Source: Nitratireductor kimnyeongensis
Lineage (GTDB): Bacteria; Pseudomonadota; Alphaproteobacteria; Rhizobiales; Rhizobiaceae
Assembly (NCBI RefSeq): GCF_019891395.1
Contig: NZ_CP078143.1
Span: 1,278,001 to 1,342,000, forward strand
Direction of reading: 5' to 3'
Length of the DNA: 64,000 nt
Part shown: one piece after another, positions 27,337 to 35,996 of the stretch
Layout of the letters: each line of letters opens with the position of its first letter
How positions within the stretch are numbered: the stretch's first letter is position 1
Notes under the pieces: generated by a model
What the model was told of the DNA's origin: nothing
Databases searched by the model: none
The model's input: the letters and a program-made list of their open reading frames with translations, nothing else
Translations under genes and position numbers: made by a program

Positions 27337-29352
27337 GTGTCAGCGAAACCATCCCGGAATTTGAACCAGACGTTTGCTCGCGCCGCTCTGTTCGGCGTCT
27401 GCTTTGCCTTCGCGCAGGCGACACCATCGGCTTTTGCCGAAATCATAGACAGCGGTCAGATCAAGGCGATCACGCTTTCTTCTGGCGGTTTGGCCGAGAT
27501 AAGGCGTTCCGCCCGCATCGAGGGCGACGGCATGCTGCGGATCGATATCCCCCTCGATCAGGTGAACGACTTTCTGAAAAGCCTGGTTGTAAGGGATCCC
27601 GCAGGCACTATCGATGCCGTCACGCTGGATGGGCTCTCCCCCGTCGACGAGACATTTCGCCGCCTTCCCCTCAGCCCTGACGAGATGGGATCTGTGCCGG
27701 CTTTGGCTGCTGCGCTTCAGGGCATCTCCGTGCGCGCCACATCCGGCGGGCGCACTGTCGAAGGCATGATCCTCGGCGTCAGCACGGAGCAAACAGGCAG
27801 TGATACAACGCCGCGTGTGGAGCGGGTGCTCTCCGTAATGACCGCGGACGGAACGCTGGAGCTTTTGAAGCTCGGTACGGATACCAAGCTGGACATACTC
27901 GATGAGGCCCTGAAGGAACGTTTGCGCGAGGCGGCCAAGATAAGCGGGCGGGGGCGCACGGATGCTATCCGCTCGGTGGCGATCACACTCTCGGGAACCG
28001 GTGAACGCGATATAGCAATTTCCTATGTGGTGCCTGCTCCGGTTTGGAAAGCAGCCTATCGGCTCATTTCAAACGGAGAAGACACAGCACGCCTGCAGGC
28101 ATGGGCTGTGGTTGAAAACGCCACCGGAGAAGACTGGAATGGCGTCGGTCTTACACTCTCATCGGGCGCACCAGTGACACTCGCCCAAAAACTGCATCAG
28201 CGCTATTGGAGCGAACGCCCGGACATTCCCGTTGCCGTCGGCAACGCCGCACCGCCACGACCGGACGATGCAGCTGGCCTTGAGCTCGCTCAAATGGAGC
28301 CAGCTTCCCGCCAGATGCGTGCATTCAGCGGCGCCGCAGCTCCCGCGCCGATGGCCGATATGGTGATGCAAGAGCCCTCCGCCCCCACCAATCGCACTGA
28401 AGCGCAAGAGGGACGGACGAGCGCCACCTACCATTTGCCGAACCCCGTACACCTCGCCGCAGGGCAAAGCCTTTCTCTTCCCTTTGTGGACGCCGAGATC
28501 GAAGCTGAGCGGGTGTCCGTCTTCCAACCGGAAAGCGGCGGCATTCATCCCGTTGCTGCGGTTTTTCTCAAGAACGGCACTGAAGCCAGCCTGCCGCCGG
28601 GTATCGTGACGGTCTACGATCTCGCGAGTGGTTATGTGGGCGATGCGCAGCTTCTGGGCATTCCGGCCGGCGAGAGCCGCATGGCAAGCTTCGCCAGCGA
28701 CCGCAAGGTCGAGATCACGACGGAAACCAAACCACAGGAGATCGTGGACGACGTCGCCATAAGCGAGGGGGTTCTGCGCGCGAAAACGGTCTCACGGATC
28801 ACCACCACTTACAGAATCAAGGGCGCTTCGGATGCGAAGCGTACAATATTGATCGAACATCCGCGCCGCGATGGGTGGCAGATGGAAGCGTCCGCGCTCG
28901 ATAGTGCAACGCCCACCCACTATCGCCTTCGTGCCACGGTGGAGGCCGGTGGTACATCCACCGTCAGAACGGTGATGGAACGCAGTCGTATGGAAAGTTT
29001 CGCTCTCGCCGATGCCAGTGCGGATGCGCTGTATGTATGGGCCGGCTCAGCCACTGACAGCGAGACCGACAAAAAACTGAAGGACCTTGCTGCTCTCAAG
29101 CGCGAGGCCGCAGCGGCAGATCGCGCCGTGGCGAATGTCCAGCAAGCGCTGGAAAGAACCGCCGGCGACCAGGCCCGCATTCGCGACAATCTGAGCTCCG
29201 TTCCCCGCGAGAGCGCTCTGGCAGAGCGCTACATGCGCATGCTCGAAGAGCAGGAAAACCGGATCGCCGCACTCAACCAGGAAAGAACGACGGCCGAAGA
29301 CGAGCGGGATCGCCTGAATGCTGAGGTTCGGGCATTCATCAGCAGGCTCTGA
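27337..29352 (+). CDS. DUF4139 domain protein, exported
   Basis: The 671-residue protein has a signal peptide ending near SAFAE, a DUF4139-type body with VVPAPVWKAAYRLI near 229 and WAVVENATGEDWNGVGL near 251, and a C-terminal coiled-coil stretch (about 580-665, rich in Ala, Glu, Arg). Members occur broadly in alphaproteobacteria; the eukaryotic relatives are annotated mucoidy-inhibitor-like. GTG at 27337 is used, with GGAGAG close by. The end is convergent with ectR with only 8 bp between the stops. A role in the cell envelope is inferred from the signal peptide; no enzymatic motif is visible. Confidence 0.75.
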   Translation: MSAKPSRNLNQTFARAALFGVCFAFAQATPSAFAEIIDSGQIKAITLSSGGLAEIRRSARIEGDGMLRIDIPLDQVNDFLKSLVVRDPAGTIDAVTLDGLSPVDETFRRLPLSPDEMGSVPALAAALQGISVRATSGGRTVEGMILGVSTEQTGSDTTPRVERVLSVMTADGTLELLKLGTDTKLDILDEALKERLREAAKISGRGRTDAIRSVAITLSGTGERDIAISYVVPAPVWKAAYRLISNGEDTARLQAWAVVENATGEDWNGVGLTLSSGAPVTLAQKLHQRYWSERPDIPVAVGNAAPPRPDDAAGLELAQMEPASRQMRAFSGAAAPAPMADMVMQEPSAPTNRTEAQEGRTSATYHLPNPVHLAAGQSLSLPFVDAEIEAERVSVFQPESGGIHPVAAVFLKNGTEASLPPGIVTVYDLASGYVGDAQLLGIPAGESRMASFASDRKVEITTETKPQEIVDDVAISEGVLRAKTVSRITTTYRIKGASDAKRTILIEHPRRDGWQMEASALDSATPTHYRLRATVEAGGTSTVRTVMERSRMESFALADASADALYVWAGSATDSETDKKLKDLAALKREAAAADRAVANVQQALERTAGDQARIRDNLSSVPRESALAERYMRMLEEQENRIAALNQERTTAEDERDRLNAEVRAFISRL

Positions 29353-29360
29353 AAGCGCCT

Positions 29361-29837
29361 TTACTTGCGATCGACCGCACCGACATCAAGCAGCGGCGCC
29401 GCATCGAGCGCACCGGCATTGAGCATCGCACCAACACGTTCAAGCGCCGCAACGATCATGCCCTGCTCCCAATCGGGCAGGGCCTGAAATTGCTCTGAAA
29501 ACGTCTTTTGAAGCGGATCGGGAGCGGCTTTCAGAAGAGCCCGTCCCTCTTCCGTCGGCGCTACCCAGACAACACGCTTATCGCGCTCGCTGCGCGTACG
29601 GGTGACAAGTCCCCGCGCCTCCAGCTTGTCGACCAGGGACGTTGCGGTCGCCTGTCCGACACCGGCCTTGCCGGAGATATCCTTCGGCGTCGCCCTACCG
29701 GCTGCAGCGACAATTTCCAAAACGATAAGCTGTGGCGTGGTCAGCCCGGTCGCCCGCGCCAGAGTCCGGGCATTCAACTCCGTCGCGCGCAGGATGCGCC
29801 GCAGGGCAATCAGGCTTGTTTCCGTACGATCTTCCAT
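29361..29837 (-). CDS. ectR: MarR-family regulator EctR
   Basis: The 158-residue MarR-type winged-helix protein (TGLTTPQLIVLEIV near 30, KAGVGQATATSLVDKLE near 57, RSERDKRVVWVAPTEEG wing near 81) is divergent from the ectoine operon. EctR regulators in ectoine producers repress ectABC under low salt. The divergent position and the pseudo-palindrome between the two genes support the assignment. The ATG at 29837 lies 242 bp from ectA. Whether it represses its own gene as well is not known but likely. Confidence 0.88.
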   Translation of the reverse strand: MEDRTETSLIALRRILRATELNARTLARATGLTTPQLIVLEIVAAAGRATPKDISGKAGVGQATATSLVDKLEARGLVTRTRSERDKRVVWVAPTEEGRALLKAAPDPLQKTFSEQFQALPDWEQGMIVAALERVGAMLNAGALDAAPLLDVGAVDRK

Positions 29838-29922
29838 TTGCGATACCCCAAAGCTCGCATGCCGGAACAGCGATTCTTTGTCGCCATTCTCACCTCACCC
29901 ATGGATAGCAGAGAAATTTTAA

Positions 29923-29940
29923 TTTGATTAGCGAATAAAA
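29923..29940. promoter_or_regulatory. Candidate EctR operator
   Basis: TTTGATTA-GC-GAATAAAA is two 8-bp half-sites separated by 2 bp with 6 of 8 positions matching as inverted repeat. The 8-2-8 layout resembles the published EctR1 site of Methylomicrobium alcaliphilum, recalled from memory. It lies upstream of the EcfG motif at 30007 and a potential -10 TATACA at 29956. Confidence 0.4.
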
Positions 29941-30006
29941 TTTTTCTCAGAACCCTATACATTCCATGGGTTTGCAGCCGGAATTCAACGGGTTGACGCT
30001 CTTTAT

Positions 30007-30031
30007 GGAACCAAATCCGTCCTGGGCGGTT
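30007..30031 (+). promoter_or_regulatory. EcfG general-stress promoter upstream of ectA
   Basis: GGAAC at 30007-30011 and GTT at 30029-30031 are separated by exactly 17 bp, the EcfG consensus spacing. ectA starts 49 bp downstream. The same motif occurs at five other intergenic places in the window. Confidence 0.6.
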
Positions 30032-30079
30032 GAAATATCCTTCGATAGTCATAATATTCGGCGCGCTATGAGGAGACCA

Positions 30080-30682
30080 ATGTCCATTACTGATATCAAG
30101 CTTGTACGCAAGCGATCGCCCGAAATTGTCTATCGCCCCCCGCGCAAGGAAGACGGCGCGGATGTGTGGCGGCTCATTCAGTCCTGCGAGCCGCTCGACG
30201 AGAATTCACTTTACTGCAATCTGTTGCAGTGCGACCATTTCGGCGACACATGCATCGCCGCCGAAAGAACCAGCGATGGAGCGCTGGTGGGCTGGGTTTC
30301 GGCCTATCTTCTGCCTGACGAGGACAACACTTTGTTCGTCTGGCAGGTTGCCGTGGACAAGAGCGTTCAGGGTATGGGCGTCGGCAAGAAACTGCTCGCC
30401 GCTTTGCTCGACCGTGAAGCCTGCGAAAACGTGCAGGCGCTCAAGACCACCATCACCTCCGACAACAAGGCAAGCTGGGGTCTGTTCTCCTCGCTCGCCC
30501 GCAAACGCGGCGGTGAACTGAGCCACGAGCCTTACTTCCGCAAGGATGCGCATTTCGATGGCAAACATGCCACCGAACATATGGTGACAATCCAGTTCGC
30601 CGAGGGTGCATCCGACGATCTCAGCGGAAACTGGATTTCCCTGCGCAAAGCAGACGAGGCCCGGAGCGACGACGCCGCCTGA
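30080..30682 (+). CDS. ectA: L-2,4-diaminobutyrate acetyltransferase
   Basis: EctA (200 residues) acetylates L-2,4-diaminobutyrate with acetyl-CoA, giving N-gamma-acetyl-DABA, the second dedicated step of ectoine synthesis. The GNAT fold shows YRPPRKEDGADVWRLIQSC at the N-terminus, SLYCNLLQCDHFGDTC near 43, and the acetyl-CoA loop VQGMGVGKKLL near 95. An AGGAGA precedes the ATG at 30080. ectB follows after 46 bp. Expression is probably controlled by EctR and EcfG (see the upstream sites). Confidence 0.97.
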   Translation: MSITDIKLVRKRSPEIVYRPPRKEDGADVWRLIQSCEPLDENSLYCNLLQCDHFGDTCIAAERTSDGALVGWVSAYLLPDEDNTLFVWQVAVDKSVQGMGVGKKLLAALLDREACENVQALKTTITSDNKASWGLFSSLARKRGGELSHEPYFRKDAHFDGKHATEHMVTIQFAEGASDDLSGNWISLRKADEARSDDAA

Positions 30683-30728
30683 TGGCGGCGTCCCAATTCG
30701 CACGACCGAACAATCCGAAGGAAAAAAG

Positions 30729-32018
30729 ATGACGACCGTTACGACGGACGACAAACAGATTTTCACGCGACGCGAATCCGAAGCGCGGAGCTATTGCCGC
30801 AGCTTCTCCACCGTGTTCACCAAGGCCAAGGGCTCGACCCTGACAGACGCCGATGGTCGAGATTACATCGACTTTCTGGCCGGCTGCTCGAGCCTGAACT
30901 ATGGCCACAACGACCCGGACATGAAGGCCGCCCTGATCGAGCATATCGAGCGCGATGGGGTGACCCATGGGCTCGATATGCACACCGATGCGAAGGCCGA
31001 GTTCCTCAAAACCTTCGAGCGTCTCATTCTGCGTCCGCGCGATATGGATCACCGTGTCCTCTTCACCGGCCCGACGGGCGCCAACGCCATCGAGGCCGCA
31101 CTCAAGATCGCCCGCAAGGTGACGGGGCGCCAGAATGTCGTGTCCTTCACCAATGGCTTCCATGGCGTCACGCTCGGCGCGCTGGCGGCAACCGGCAATG
31201 GCTATCATCGCGGCGGTGCCGGCGTGCCACTCAACCACGTCACGCGTATCCCCTATGACGGTGCCATGGGCGGCGACATCGACACGGCCGATCTTCTGAA
31301 CCGCATGCTTTCCGAGCCCTCCAGCGGGGTTGAAAAGCCGGCAGCGATCCTGCTCGAGACCGTGCAGGGTGAAGGTGGCCTCAATGCCGCATCGCGCGAG
31401 TGGGTACGCCGCGTCAGTGAGATCGCCCGCGCCCATGGCGCGCTGCTGATCATCGACGACATCCAGGCAGGCTGCGGCCGTACCGGCAATTTCTTCTCCT
31501 TCGAGGAGATGGGCATCTCGCCGGACATCATCACCATGGCGAAATCGCTTTCGGGCTACGGCCTGCCGTTTGCCACGGTTCTGGTGAAGCCGAAATACGA
31601 CGTGTTCGGCCCGGCCGAGCACAATGGCACGTTCCGCGGCAACAACCACGCATTCGTCACCGCACGCGTGGCGCTGGAGAAATACTGGGCGGATGACACG
31701 TTCCGCGCCACGATCGCAGAGCGCAGCGCCTATATGGAAACGCGCCTCAACGAGATCGCCGCGCTTCTGCCCGACGCCCGCGTGAAGGGCCGGGGCATGA
31801 TGATGGGCGTGGATGTGGGCTCAGGAGAGCTGGCAAGCGACATCTGCAAGCGTTGCTTCCGCGACGGGCTGATCATCGAGACGTCCGGCGCCCATGACGA
31901 GGTGGTGAAGATCCTCTGCCCGCTCAACATCGAGCAGGAGACCTTTGCGCGCGGGCTGGACATTCTTCAGTCTGCCGTTGCCGAAAAGACCCAGAACACA
32001 AAAATCGCAGCGGAGTAA
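30729..32018 (+). CDS. ectB: L-2,4-diaminobutyrate aminotransferase
   Basis: EctB (429 residues) is a class III PLP aminotransferase that converts L-aspartate semialdehyde with glutamate to L-2,4-diaminobutyrate. It shows [15 protein letters not shown] near 49, [16 protein letters not shown] near 114, [13 protein letters not shown] with Asp243/Asp244 holding the cofactor, and the PLP lysine Lys272 in [10 protein letters not shown] ribosome site AAGGAA precedes the ATG at 30729; longer readings overlap ectA. ectC starts 5 bp downstream. Confidence 0.98.
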   Translation: MTTVTTDDKQIFTRRESEARSYCRSFSTVFTKAKGSTLTDADGRDYIDFLAGCSSLNYGHNDPDMKAALIEHIERDGVTHGLDMHTDAKAEFLKTFERLILRPRDMDHRVLFTGPTGANAIEAALKIARKVTGRQNVVSFTNGFHGVTLGALAATGNGYHRGGAGVPLNHVTRIPYDGAMGGDIDTADLLNRMLSEPSSGVEKPAAILLETVQGEGGLNAASREWVRRVSEIARAHGALLIIDDIQAGCGRTGNFFSFEEMGISPDIITMAKSLSGYGLPFATVLVKPKYDVFGPAEHNGTFRGNNHAFVTARVALEKYWADDTFRATIAERSAYMETRLNEIAALLPDARVKGRGMMMGVDVGSGELASDICKRCFRDGLIIETSGAHDEVVKILCPLNIEQETFARGLDILQSAVAEKTQNTKIAAE

Positions 32019-32023
32019 CCAAT

Positions 32024-32416
32024 ATGATCGTGCGCGACCTGAACGAAGCGAAAAACACCGAACGCCACGTCCACTCGGAAGGGTGGGACAGCGTGCGTCT
32101 TCTCCTGAAGTCGGATGAGATGGGATTTTCCTTCCACATCACCACCATCCATGCCGGCGCCGAACTGCACATGCATTACAAGAACCATCTTGAATGCGTC
32201 TATTGCGTCGACGGCACGGGCTCCATCGAGGATTGCGCCACCGGCGAGGTCCACAAGATCAAGCCGGGCGTCATGTATGCGCTCGACAAGCACGACAAGC
32301 ACATTCTGCGCGCAGACGCAGAAAAGCCGATGATCATGGCATGCACCTTCAATCCGCCGGTTTCCGGCAAGGAAGTGCACCAGGCCGACGGCTCTTATGC
32401 GCTGGAGGATGCATAA
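32024..32416 (+). CDS. ectC: L-ectoine synthase
   Basis: EctC (130 residues) closes the ring of N-gamma-acetyl-DABA to ectoine. It is a cupin; the iron ligands by family numbering, Glu57, Tyr85 and His93, all fall exactly at those positions here ([18 protein letters not shown]). It starts 5 bp after ectB, so is in one transcript. A hairpin lies in the 87-bp gap to ectD. Confidence 0.98.
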   Translation: MIVRDLNEAKNTERHVHSEGWDSVRLLLKSDEMGFSFHITTIHAGAELHMHYKNHLECVYCVDGTGSIEDCATGEVHKIKPGVMYALDKHDKHILRADAEKPMIMACTFNPPVSGKEVHQADGSYALEDA

Positions 32417-32427
32417 CCTTTCCCAGG

Positions 32428-32457
32428 CCTGGCACCCTTCCAAAACGGGGTGCCAGG
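32428..32457 (+). other. Hairpin between ectC and ectD
   Basis: CCTGGCACCC at 32428-32437 pairs exactly with GGGTGCCAGG at 32448-32457 around a 10-nt loop, with one more G-C pair outside. No T tract follows, so it is not a classic terminator; it may lower the ectD level or protect the ectABC message. Confidence 0.7.
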
Positions 32458-32503
32458 CTCATGCATCCGCCGGCGAAAACCCTGAAAGAAAAGGAGAACG
32501 ACC

Positions 32504-33439
32504 ATGACAGCGATGTCGAAGGAACGTGACCGAAGAAGTCAGGATCCCTACCCCAGCAGGCTGCCCGAAGAACGCTGGCTGCCCCGGCAGGACCGAACCG
32601 TTTGGAGCCAGTGGCGCCCCGATGCGCCCCTGACAGCACAGCAGGCCGACCAGTTTGACCGTGACGGCTTCCTGATCCTCAAAGACATTTTTACGACCGA
32701 AGAGGTCGAGGCGCTGAAGGCGGAATCCGCCGCCATGCGCAATGGCGAGCGTGACCTGATGGATGGCAGCGTGATCACCGAGCCCGGCTCGGATGAGGTC
32801 CGCACCATCTTCAAGCTGCCCGATCAGAGCTCCCTCTTCAATCGCCTGGCCAGCGACCGCCGCGTTGCCGGCATCGCCCGTTTCCTTCTCGGCGACGAGG
32901 TCTACATCCACCAGTCGCGGCTGAACTACAAGCCGGGCTTCACCGGCAAGGAATTCTACTGGCATTCGGATTTCGAGACCTGGCACGCCGAGGACGGCAT
33001 GCCACGCATGCGTGCTGTTTCCGCCTCGCTGCTCTTGACCGACAATGACGCAATGAACGGCCCGCTCATGCTGATGCCGGGTTCGCACAAACACTTCATC
33101 GCCTGTGCGGGCGAGACACCCGATGAAAACCACAAATCCTCGCTGAAGAAGCAGGAGGTGGGTGTGCCCTCGCACGAGGCGCTGGGCAAACTCGCGAGCG
33201 AGCACGGCATCACCGCCGCCACCGGCAAGGCCGGCACGCTGGTGCTGTTCGACTGCAACACGATCCACGGCTCCAACGGCAACATCACGCCGTTTCCGCG
33301 CTCCAACGCCTTCTTCGTTTTCAACGCCATGTCAAACCGGCTTGAAGAGCCGTATGGCGCAAGAAAGGCCCGGCCGGACTTTCTCGCCGAGCGCGGCGAA
33401 CCAACCCCTGTCGAAATCAAGACCGGGAAACTGGCATAA
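32504..33439 (+). CDS. ectD: Ectoine hydroxylase
   Basis: EctD (311 residues) hydroxylates ectoine at C5 with O2, Fe(II) and 2-oxoglutarate to give 5-hydroxyectoine. The signature segment FYWHSDFETWHAEDG contains His154 and Asp156, and the third iron ligand is His255 in CNTIHGSNGN; Arg266 in PFPRSN should bind 2-oxoglutarate. An AAAGGAG precedes the ATG. The full operon ectABCD-ask thus predicts that both ectoine and hydroxyectoine are made. Confidence 0.97.
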   Translation: MTAMSKERDRRSQDPYPSRLPEERWLPRQDRTVWSQWRPDAPLTAQQADQFDRDGFLILKDIFTTEEVEALKAESAAMRNGERDLMDGSVITEPGSDEVRTIFKLPDQSSLFNRLASDRRVAGIARFLLGDEVYIHQSRLNYKPGFTGKEFYWHSDFETWHAEDGMPRMRAVSASLLLTDNDAMNGPLMLMPGSHKHFIACAGETPDENHKSSLKKQEVGVPSHEALGKLASEHGITAATGKAGTLVLFDCNTIHGSNGNITPFPRSNAFFVFNAMSNRLEEPYGARKARPDFLAERGEPTPVEIKTGKLA

Positions 33440-33460
33440 GCCACAACCGAACTGGACATC

Positions 33461-34945
33461 ATGACTGACCGACAAGAAAGCGGTGCGGCTGAAAAGGGCC
33501 GCACCAACCAGCAACAACGTGGCATCCACACTGTCGAGAAGATCGGCGGTACGTCCATGAGCCGTGCCCGCGAGCTGCTCGACACGATCCTGATTGGCAA
33601 GCGCAAGGGCGATGCGCTCTACAACCGCGTCTTCGTCGTCTCCGCTTTCGGCGGCATCACGGACAAGCTGCTGGAGCACAAGAAGTCGGGCGAGCCCGGT
33701 GTCTATGCGTTGTTCGCCCATGCCGACAATGAGCACGGCTGGATGGAGGCGCTGAGCGCGGTGAGCCGCGCCATGCACACGATCAATCACGAGATGTTCA
33801 CAGAGGCCGCCGACCGCCACGCCGCCGACGATTTCGTGCGTGAACGCATCGAGGGCGCGCGGGGCTGTCTGATCGACCTGCAGCGCCTTTGCTCCTACGG
33901 GCATTTCCAGCTCGGCGAGCACATGCAGACGATCCGCGAACTTCTCTCGGCGCTGGGCGAAGCGCATTCGGCCAACAATCTGGCCCTGCTTCTGCGCCGG
34001 GCGGGCGTGAACGCGCGTTTCATCGACCTGACAGGTTGGCGCGATGAGAGCCAGCCGACCCTCAACGAGCGCATCGGCCAGGCATTCGACGAGATCGATC
34101 TGTCGCGCGAATTGCCCATCGTCACCGGCTATTCGCAATGCCGTGAGGGGCTGATGCGCGAATTCGACCGCGGTTATTCCGAAGTGACCTTCGCCACCAT
34201 CGCGGCACTCACCAGCGCGCGCGAGGCGATCATTCACAAGGAGTTCCATCTTTCGAGCGCCGATCCGCGCCTCGTCGGACCGGAGAATGTGCGCAAGATC
34301 GGCCGCACCAATTACGATGTCGCCGACCAGCTTTCCAATATGGGCATGGAAGCGATCCACCCGAAGGCGGCGAAGAAGCTGCGCCAGGCCGGTGTGCCGC
34401 TGCGCGTCGCCAATGCTTTCGAGCCGGAAGACCCCGGCACGCTGATCGATGCGGAGCCGGCCGACGGTGCGGGCGTCGAGATGGTTACCGGACTGCCTGT
34501 CACCTCTCTTGAACTCTTCGAGCAGGACATGGTTGGCGTGAAAGGCTATGACGCCGCGATCCTCGAATCGCTTACGCGCCACCGCGTGCGCATCGTGTCG
34601 AAAAGCTCGAACGCGAATTCGATCGTCCACCATCTGGAAGCGACGCTCAAATCCGTGCGCCGCGTGGAACGCGATCTTGCCGAACGCTACCCCGCCGCGC
34701 GCATCACGGCGCGCCGCGCTGGCATGGTATCGGTGATCGGACGCGATCTGACCGGACTCGGCGTCATGCTGGAAGGCCTGAAAGCTCTCGATGAAACTGG
34801 AGTGGAGCCGCTCGCCTCGCAGGAGACGGGCCGTGGCGTCGACGTGCAGTTTCTTGTTCGCAGTGAAGACCTGGAAAAAGCCGTCAAGGCGCTACACCGG
34901 GCCTTCATTGAAGAGGGGGAGGAGACGTTGAAGGAAGCGGCCTAA
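33461..34945 (+). CDS. ask: Ectoine-specific aspartate kinase (Ask_Ect)
   Basis: This 494-residue protein phosphorylates aspartate, supplying aspartyl phosphate to the ectoine branch. The N-terminal GIHTVEKIGGTSMSRA and VFVVSAFGGITDKLL segments and the C-terminal ACT-like region (GMVSVIGRDLTGLGVMLEG near 424) fit the Ask_Ect subfamily of aspartokinases, described as relatively feedback-insensitive. Its place directly behind ectD, 21 bp downstream, supports the dedicated role. No aspartate semialdehyde dehydrogenase is in the operon; that enzyme must come from elsewhere. Confidence 0.93.
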   Translation: MTDRQESGAAEKGRTNQQQRGIHTVEKIGGTSMSRARELLDTILIGKRKGDALYNRVFVVSAFGGITDKLLEHKKSGEPGVYALFAHADNEHGWMEALSAVSRAMHTINHEMFTEAADRHAADDFVRERIEGARGCLIDLQRLCSYGHFQLGEHMQTIRELLSALGEAHSANNLALLLRRAGVNARFIDLTGWRDESQPTLNERIGQAFDEIDLSRELPIVTGYSQCREGLMREFDRGYSEVTFATIAALTSAREAIIHKEFHLSSADPRLVGPENVRKIGRTNYDVADQLSNMGMEAIHPKAAKKLRQAGVPLRVANAFEPEDPGTLIDAEPADGAGVEMVTGLPVTSLELFEQDMVGVKGYDAAILESLTRHRVRIVSKSSNANSIVHHLEATLKSVRRVERDLAERYPAARITARRAGMVSVIGRDLTGLGVMLEGLKALDETGVEPLASQETGRGVDVQFLVRSEDLEKAVKALHRAFIEEGEETLKEAA

Positions 34946-34977
34946 GCCGGTTTCCTTCAACGTAACCCGTTTGTCCA

Positions 34978-35023
34978 GAGCATTCTGCAGTCAGGTGGGA
35001 TCACCTGACGTCCGCACAAATGC
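34978..35023 (-). repeat. 46-bp dispersed intergenic repeat, copy 2
   Basis: This matches copy 1 at 22747-22792 in reverse orientation at 43 of 46 positions. It is part of a larger element reaching about 35080, whose second half (GAGCAGCGTTTCCGTGAAAC and GGTGAACCGCTC) is absent from copy 1. It lies between the convergent ends of ask and the GNAT gene. Confidence 0.85.
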
Positions 35024-35076
35024 CGATAAACCGATGGATTGAGTGGAGCAGCGTTTCCGTGAAACGGTGAACCGCT

Positions 35077-35370
35077 CTAGCGCGCCAGCACATCTGCCCA
35101 TTCGGGATGGCGCCGGAACTGGGCGTTGGCAAACGGGCAGAGCGGCCTGATCTTGATGCCATTGGCGCGCGCGTCTTCCACGGCGCGCGTGACCAGTGCG
35201 ACGCCCACACCTTGACCGCGAAAGGCATCGGGCACTTCGGTGTGGTCGATGATGATCTGGCTCGTGCCAATCTTGGAGAACGTCATCTCCGCCTCATGGC
35301 CATCGGCGCGATAGAGATATCGCCCCTTGCTGTCATTGTCCTCGCGGAGGATGGCTTCGCTTACACTCAT
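35077..35370 (-). CDS. Small GNAT acetyltransferase (YjdJ-like)
   Basis: The 97-residue protein is a short COG2388-type GNAT domain with the acetyl-CoA binding loop EVPDAFRGQGVGVALV near 45 and CPFANAQFRRHPEW near the end. Its ATG overlaps the stop of the esterase gene (ATGA), so it is coupled as the third gene of a dioxygenase-esterase-acetyltransferase operon. The substrate is unknown. Confidence 0.85.
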   Translation of the reverse strand: MSVSEAILREDNDSKGRYLYRADGHEAEMTFSKIGTSQIIIDHTEVPDAFRGQGVGVALVTRAVEDARANGIKIRPLCPFANAQFRRHPEWADVLAR

Positions 35371-35993
35371 TGTTCTTCTCCCTTCAAAAACGGATGCAGG
35401 AACCGCCCTGCCGCTAGGGTTTCGTTCGGACGGATCTCATGTCCGCCCTCATGCCACTCGATTTCGCTCACAGCGCCGGAATTCGAGAGATAGTCCCCAA
35501 GCCGGATGCTCAGTCGTGCAGGGCAAATAGGGTCCTTTCGCCCCGCCGTGATTAAAAAGCGTGTCGTCACAGGGCCCACACCCCAGCGGGGCGCAAAGGG
35601 GATGAGCGGATGCATCAGCACCGCGGCATCGAAAAGCTGTGGCGCGGCAAAGGTCACGGAAGCGAGAATGTTCGCTCCGTTGGAGTAACCCAGACCGAGC
35701 ACCGTGCTGGGCTCTTCCCGCTGCACATGGGCGTCGATGAACGCGCGCATACGCTCGGTCGCCCGCGCCAGATCGTCCATGTCGTAGACCCCCTCGCCGG
35801 TGCGCCGGAAGAAACGTGCCGCGCCTTGTTCGTTCACATCGCCACGTGGTGAAACAATGCCGGCTCCGGGCGCCAGCTCCGCACCCAGCTGCAGGAGCTG
35901 ACGCTCGTCGCCGCCTGTTCCATGGAAGAGGAACAGGAGCGGTTTTCCCGGCCCTGCCGTGGCCAGGTGATGCACGTAATTGTCGGTCGCCAC
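35367..35993 (-). CDS. Alpha/beta hydrolase (carboxylesterase, MhqD-like)
   Basis: The 208-residue hydrolase has the oxyanion segment FLFHGTGGDERQL near 21, the nucleophile in GLGYSNGANI near 100, Asp in AGRKDPICP near 154, and His in EGGHEIRP near 184, a complete catalytic triad. Similar esterases (MhqD in Bacillus) are encoded beside glyoxalase-type dioxygenases in hydroquinone-resistance operons. The adjacency with the dioxygenase gene (4-bp gap) supports that comparison; the actual substrate is not shown by the sequence. Confidence 0.85.
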   Translation of the reverse strand: MATDNYVHHLATAGPGKPLLFLFHGTGGDERQLLQLGAELAPGAGIVSPRGDVNEQGAARFFRRTGEGVYDMDDLARATERMRAFIDAHVQREEPSTVLGLGYSNGANILASVTFAAPQLFDAAVLMHPLIPFAPRWGVGPVTTRFLITAGRKDPICPARLSIRLGDYLSNSGAVSEIEWHEGGHEIRPNETLAAGRFLHPFLKGEEQ

Positions 35994-35996
35994 GGC

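Noticed and set aside
33332..34633. 433-codon minus frame over ask
   Set aside because: Shadow frame opposite the clear aspartate kinase gene.
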